This document shows, piece after piece, positions 9,614-11,109 of a stretch of DNA of 11,109 bases (positions within the stretch are counted from its first letter, which is position 1; every line of letters starts with the position of its first letter). Source of the stretch: Bacteroidales bacterium. Lineage in GTDB: Bacteria > Bacteroidota > Bacteroidia > Bacteroidales > UBA932. The notes under the pieces are model-generated. The model was not told the DNA's origin and searched no databases. It saw only the letters and a program-made list of their open reading frames with translations. Made by a program: the position numbers and the translations under genes. Location: contig JAFZGK010000055.1 of NCBI GenBank assembly GCA_017555445.1, positions 1-11,109 of the forward strand, given 5' to 3'.

Positions 9614-9666
9614 AAAAAAGAAAAATCTACACTAAAAAAGAGAAAAATCTGATTTTCCCTTTTTTT
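9614..9666. repeat. A/T-rich tract with a tandem and an imperfect inverted repeat
   Basis: AAAAAAGAAAAATCT (9614-9628) recurs with one extra AG as AAAAAAGAGAAAAATCT (9634-9650), about one to two helical turns apart. The second copy also pairs imperfectly with 9651-9666 (GATTTTCCCTTTTTTT), giving an A/T hairpin. It lies upstream of the possible RAYT promoter and could act as an UP-like or bent-DNA element. It may simply be low-complexity sequence. Confidence 0.4.
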
Positions 9667-9710
9667 ATGTCACTTTACATAACCTAGTATCATCTTGATT
9701 AGCAACTCAT

Positions 9711-9755
9711 TGCCTACGTATGCCTGCTGCAAATTGCAGCAGGCATACGTAGGCA
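9711..9755. repeat. REP-like hairpin 2 (45-bp perfect palindrome)
   Basis: The 22 bp from 9711 to 9732 are exactly complementary to 9734-9755, leaving a single central base (A9733). The 27-bp core 9720-9746 has the same arms (ATGCCTGCT and AGCAGGCAT) as hairpin 1 and a 9-nt centre GCAAATTGC. The outer arms are TGCCTACGT and ACGTAGGCA, which share nothing with the outer stem of hairpin 1. The element lies in the gap between the divergent RAYT and radical SAM genes, 170 nt before the RAYT start and 81 nt before the radical SAM start. Confidence 0.9.
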
Positions 9756-9802
9756 TATATCTGACAACCAAAGATTTTGGATTCGCATTGCAGTTTACAA
9801 CA

Positions 9803-9830
9803 TTGATATGATAAAATTTGACTATTTTTG
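9803..9830 (+). promoter_or_regulatory. Probable promoter region of the radical SAM gene
   Basis: TATTTTTG at 9823-9830 fits TAnnTTTG exactly, with TTG at 9803-9805 17 nt upstream (shorter than the usual 19-21). A near-match AAAATTTG lies at 9813-9820. The first choice puts the transcript start within a few bases of the ATG at 9837 (nearly leaderless); the second leaves a leader of about 10 nt. Confidence 0.35.
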
Positions 9831-9836
9831 TATCTG

Positions 9837-10850
9837 ATGAAACAGAATTTCCATACATGTGAGTTCCCGGATGGGAAAAGATATAATTCTTTTGTCGGTT
9901 ATTTCAAAAGGAAATATGGTGAACGTCTGCAGAAAATTGTGCTGGACGCAGGTTTTACATGTCCCAACCGTGACGGTGTAGTAGGACATGGGGGATGTAC
10001 ATATTGCGATAATGCTGCTTTTCATCCTGCGTATAGCACAGCCGGCAAGAGTCTGATACAGCAAATGGATGAAGGTATAGAATTCCACAAAGTCCGTTAT
10101 CGTACGACAGAACATTATCTTGCGTATTTCCAGTCATTCTCAAATACCTATGCTCCTTTAGAACGATTGCGCGAACTATATTGTGAAGTTTTAAATCATC
10201 CGAAGGTGGTAGGTATCGTGATTGGTACCAGACCTGACTGCGTGGATGAGAAGAAACTCGATTTTCTAGCAGACCTCGCAGATGGCAGGGTAATGAAAGA
10301 ATGGCAGCGTTCCCTTGTCAACGGACAAGAGCGCATAGCACCTGTAGTCATAGTTGAATATGGCATCGAATCATGTTATGACCAGACGCTCGAGCGCATC
10401 AATCGCGGACATGACTTCGAGACAGCTCGCCGTGCAGTACAGATGACGGCCGAGCGTAACATTGATGTAGGTGCCCATTTTATTCTCGGACTTCCCGGTG
10501 AATCAAGACAAATGATGCTTGACTCATGTGCAATGATCAACGATCTTCAACTGCGTTCAGTGAAATTTCATCAGCTTCAGGTCGTAAAAGGTACGCGCAT
10601 GGAAAAGGAATATGCAGCAGTACCACAAGATTTTGAAAGATTCACTCTTGATGAATATATTGATTTTTTCACAGATATGTTAGAACATATACGTCCCGAT
10701 CTATGCATCGAGCGTTTTGCCGGGGAAGTGCCACCGCGTTTTGTAAACGAGACACCATGGGGTCTGATTCGCAATGTAGAGCTGCTTCGACTGCTGGACA
10801 AACGCCTGGAAGAACGCGAGACTTGGCAAGGACGGCTATTGGCCGAATAG
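9837..10850 (+). CDS. Radical SAM protein, YhcC/TIGR01212 type
   Basis: 337 residues from the ATG at 9837. The open frame extends upstream only to a TTG at 9828, which lies inside the likely promoter and is rejected as the start. RYNSFVGYFKRKYGERLQKI and then FTCPNRDG-VVGHGG-CTYC match the YhcC pattern. The cluster cysteines would be C42, C54 and C57 (C-x11-C-x2-C, a wide first spacing as in the related Elp3 group). Further signatures are GIVIGTRPDC (SAM-binding region), VEYGIES, TLERINRGHDFETARRAV, and HFILGLPGES. E. coli YhcC is somewhat shorter (about 309). The enzyme should bind a [4Fe-4S] cluster and S-adenosylmethionine in the cytoplasm; the substrate of this family is not known to me. 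Divergent from the RAYT gene and bounded on both sides by REP-like hairpins. Confidence 0.9.
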   Translation: MKQNFHTCEFPDGKRYNSFVGYFKRKYGERLQKIVLDAGFTCPNRDGVVGHGGCTYCDNAAFHPAYSTAGKSLIQQMDEGIEFHKVRYRTTEHYLAYFQSFSNTYAPLERLRELYCEVLNHPKVVGIVIGTRPDCVDEKKLDFLADLADGRVMKEWQRSLVNGQERIAPVVIVEYGIESCYDQTLERINRGHDFETARRAVQMTAERNIDVGAHFILGLPGESRQMMLDSCAMINDLQLRSVKFHQLQVVKGTRMEKEYAAVPQDFERFTLDEYIDFFTDMLEHIRPDLCIERFAGEVPPRFVNETPWGLIRNVELLRLLDKRLEERETWQGRLLAE

Positions 10851-10887
10851 ACAGCTAAAGCTTTATAGGACAACAAAATAACACCGT

Positions 10888-10914
10888 ATGCCTGCCGCCA
10901 AAGACAGCAGGCAT
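10888..10914. repeat. REP-like hairpin 3 (8-bp stem, same 27-bp core)
   Basis: ATGCCTGC at 10888-10895 pairs with GCAGGCAT at 10907-10914, followed inward by one C-A mismatch and one further G-C pair. The centre GCCAAAGAC aligns with the loop of hairpin 1. The core is 23/27 identical to hairpin 1 and 22/27 to hairpin 2. It starts 37 nt past the radical SAM stop codon and precedes the next gene by 40 nt. No T-run follows. TAACA occurs on both sides (10879-10883 and 10915-10919), which may be chance. Confidence 0.75.
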
Positions 10915-10954
10915 TAACAGCAACAAGCTGAGTATCAGCAGAATAAACATCAAC

Positions 10955-11109
10955 ATGAAAAGGTTTTTGCATACTTTCATATTAATCACGATTGCCTTCA
11001 GCAGTTTCGGACAAGAGAAAAGAATGGCGGTCGTGGAGACATCGACATGTTATATGAGAATCAAGCCGGACTATGAGTCTGCACTTGAGACTCAGGAACT
11101 TATGGGAAC
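10955..11109 (+). CDS. Secreted protein, probable SH3-domain NlpC/P60-type cell-wall peptidase (partial, N-terminus only)
   Basis: Only 51 codons lie in the window; the frame is open at the right edge. MKRFLHTFILITIAFSSFGQ is a clear signal peptide, with cleavage near SFG/Q. The mature part begins MAVVETSTCYMRIKPDYESA and then LETQELMG. This resembles the N-terminal SH3-like domain of Bacteroidota NlpC/P60 (C40) endopeptidases, where a strand is followed by N/M-R-x-x-P and then a TQ-x-L-G turn. The catalytic domain, if present, is outside. It follows the radical SAM gene by 104 nt with hairpin 3 in between. I see no promoter of its own, so it may be cotranscribed. The start and secretion are well supported; the family is a tentative reading. 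Confidence 0.6.
   Translation, partial: MKRFLHTFILITIAFSSFGQEKRMAVVETSTCYMRIKPDYESALETQELMG

Noticed and set aside
9828..9836. TTG at 9828 as the radical SAM start
   Set aside because: The TTG lies within the likely -7 box (TATTTTTG); the ATG at 9837 gives the expected N-terminus.
9670..9858. 62-codon minus-strand frame across the 45-bp palindrome
   Set aside because: It is made largely of palindrome and promoter sequence and overlaps the radical SAM start; no coding signature.
8530..10914. Three hairpins as a CRISPR array or as intrinsic terminators
   Set aside because: The copies are over 1 kb apart with genes between them and no spacers, and none is followed by a T-run. A REP-like family next to its transposase explains them better.

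Overview
The window looks like a chromosomal segment of a Bacteroidales-type bacterium (phylum Bacteroidota). Three things suggest this: Bacteroidetes-type promoter boxes (TAnnTTTG with a TTG-like box about 19 bp upstream), start codons without Shine-Dalgarno sequences, and families typical of the group (a long OstA/LptA-like protein, paired SurA-like chaperones, and a probable SH3/NlpC-P60 secreted protein). I cannot name a genus. All assignments come from reading motifs; no database search was run.

Layout. Positions 1-1680 (minus strand) hold the N-terminal 560 residues of a large flavin/Fe-S oxidoreductase of the old-yellow-enzyme/2,4-dienoyl-CoA reductase type. It runs off the left edge and has its own promoter. 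Positions 1749-8376 hold a tight minus-strand operon, read right to left: guaB (IMP dehydrogenase), a SurA-like lipoprotein, a periplasmic SurA-like protein with two parvulin domains, and a large OstA/LptA-like protein with a very charged C-terminal tail. Two of its junctions are TAATG stop/start overlaps and the third gap is 3 nt. The last three genes fit one envelope-biogenesis job (chaperoning outer-membrane proteins, moving lipopolysaccharide). guaB sits at the promoter end.

Positions 8377-10954 are the accessory part. An intact 312-residue single-domain-type Y1 (HUH) transposase of the REP-associated tyrosine transposase (RAYT) kind lies at 8602-9540 on the minus strand. Hairpins with one shared 27-bp core stand on both sides of it, and a third lies just past the next gene: 8530-8566, 9711-9755 and 10888-10914. 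All three share the arms ATGCCTGCY and AGCAGGCAT around a 9-nt loop, but have unrelated yet self-complementary outer stems. This looks like a RAYT with its cognate REP-like repeats, and it is the most interesting content of the window. Between the second and third hairpins is a YhcC-type radical SAM protein (9837-10850, plus strand). The right edge opens a secreted protein (10955 onward) whose mature start resembles an SH3-type domain of NlpC/P60 peptidases.

No stretch over 300 bases lacks a gene. The longest gap (9541-9836) holds the divergent promoter region of the RAYT and radical SAM genes, an A/T-rich repeat tract and the 45-bp palindrome. I found no tRNA, rRNA, CRISPR array or convincing riboswitch.
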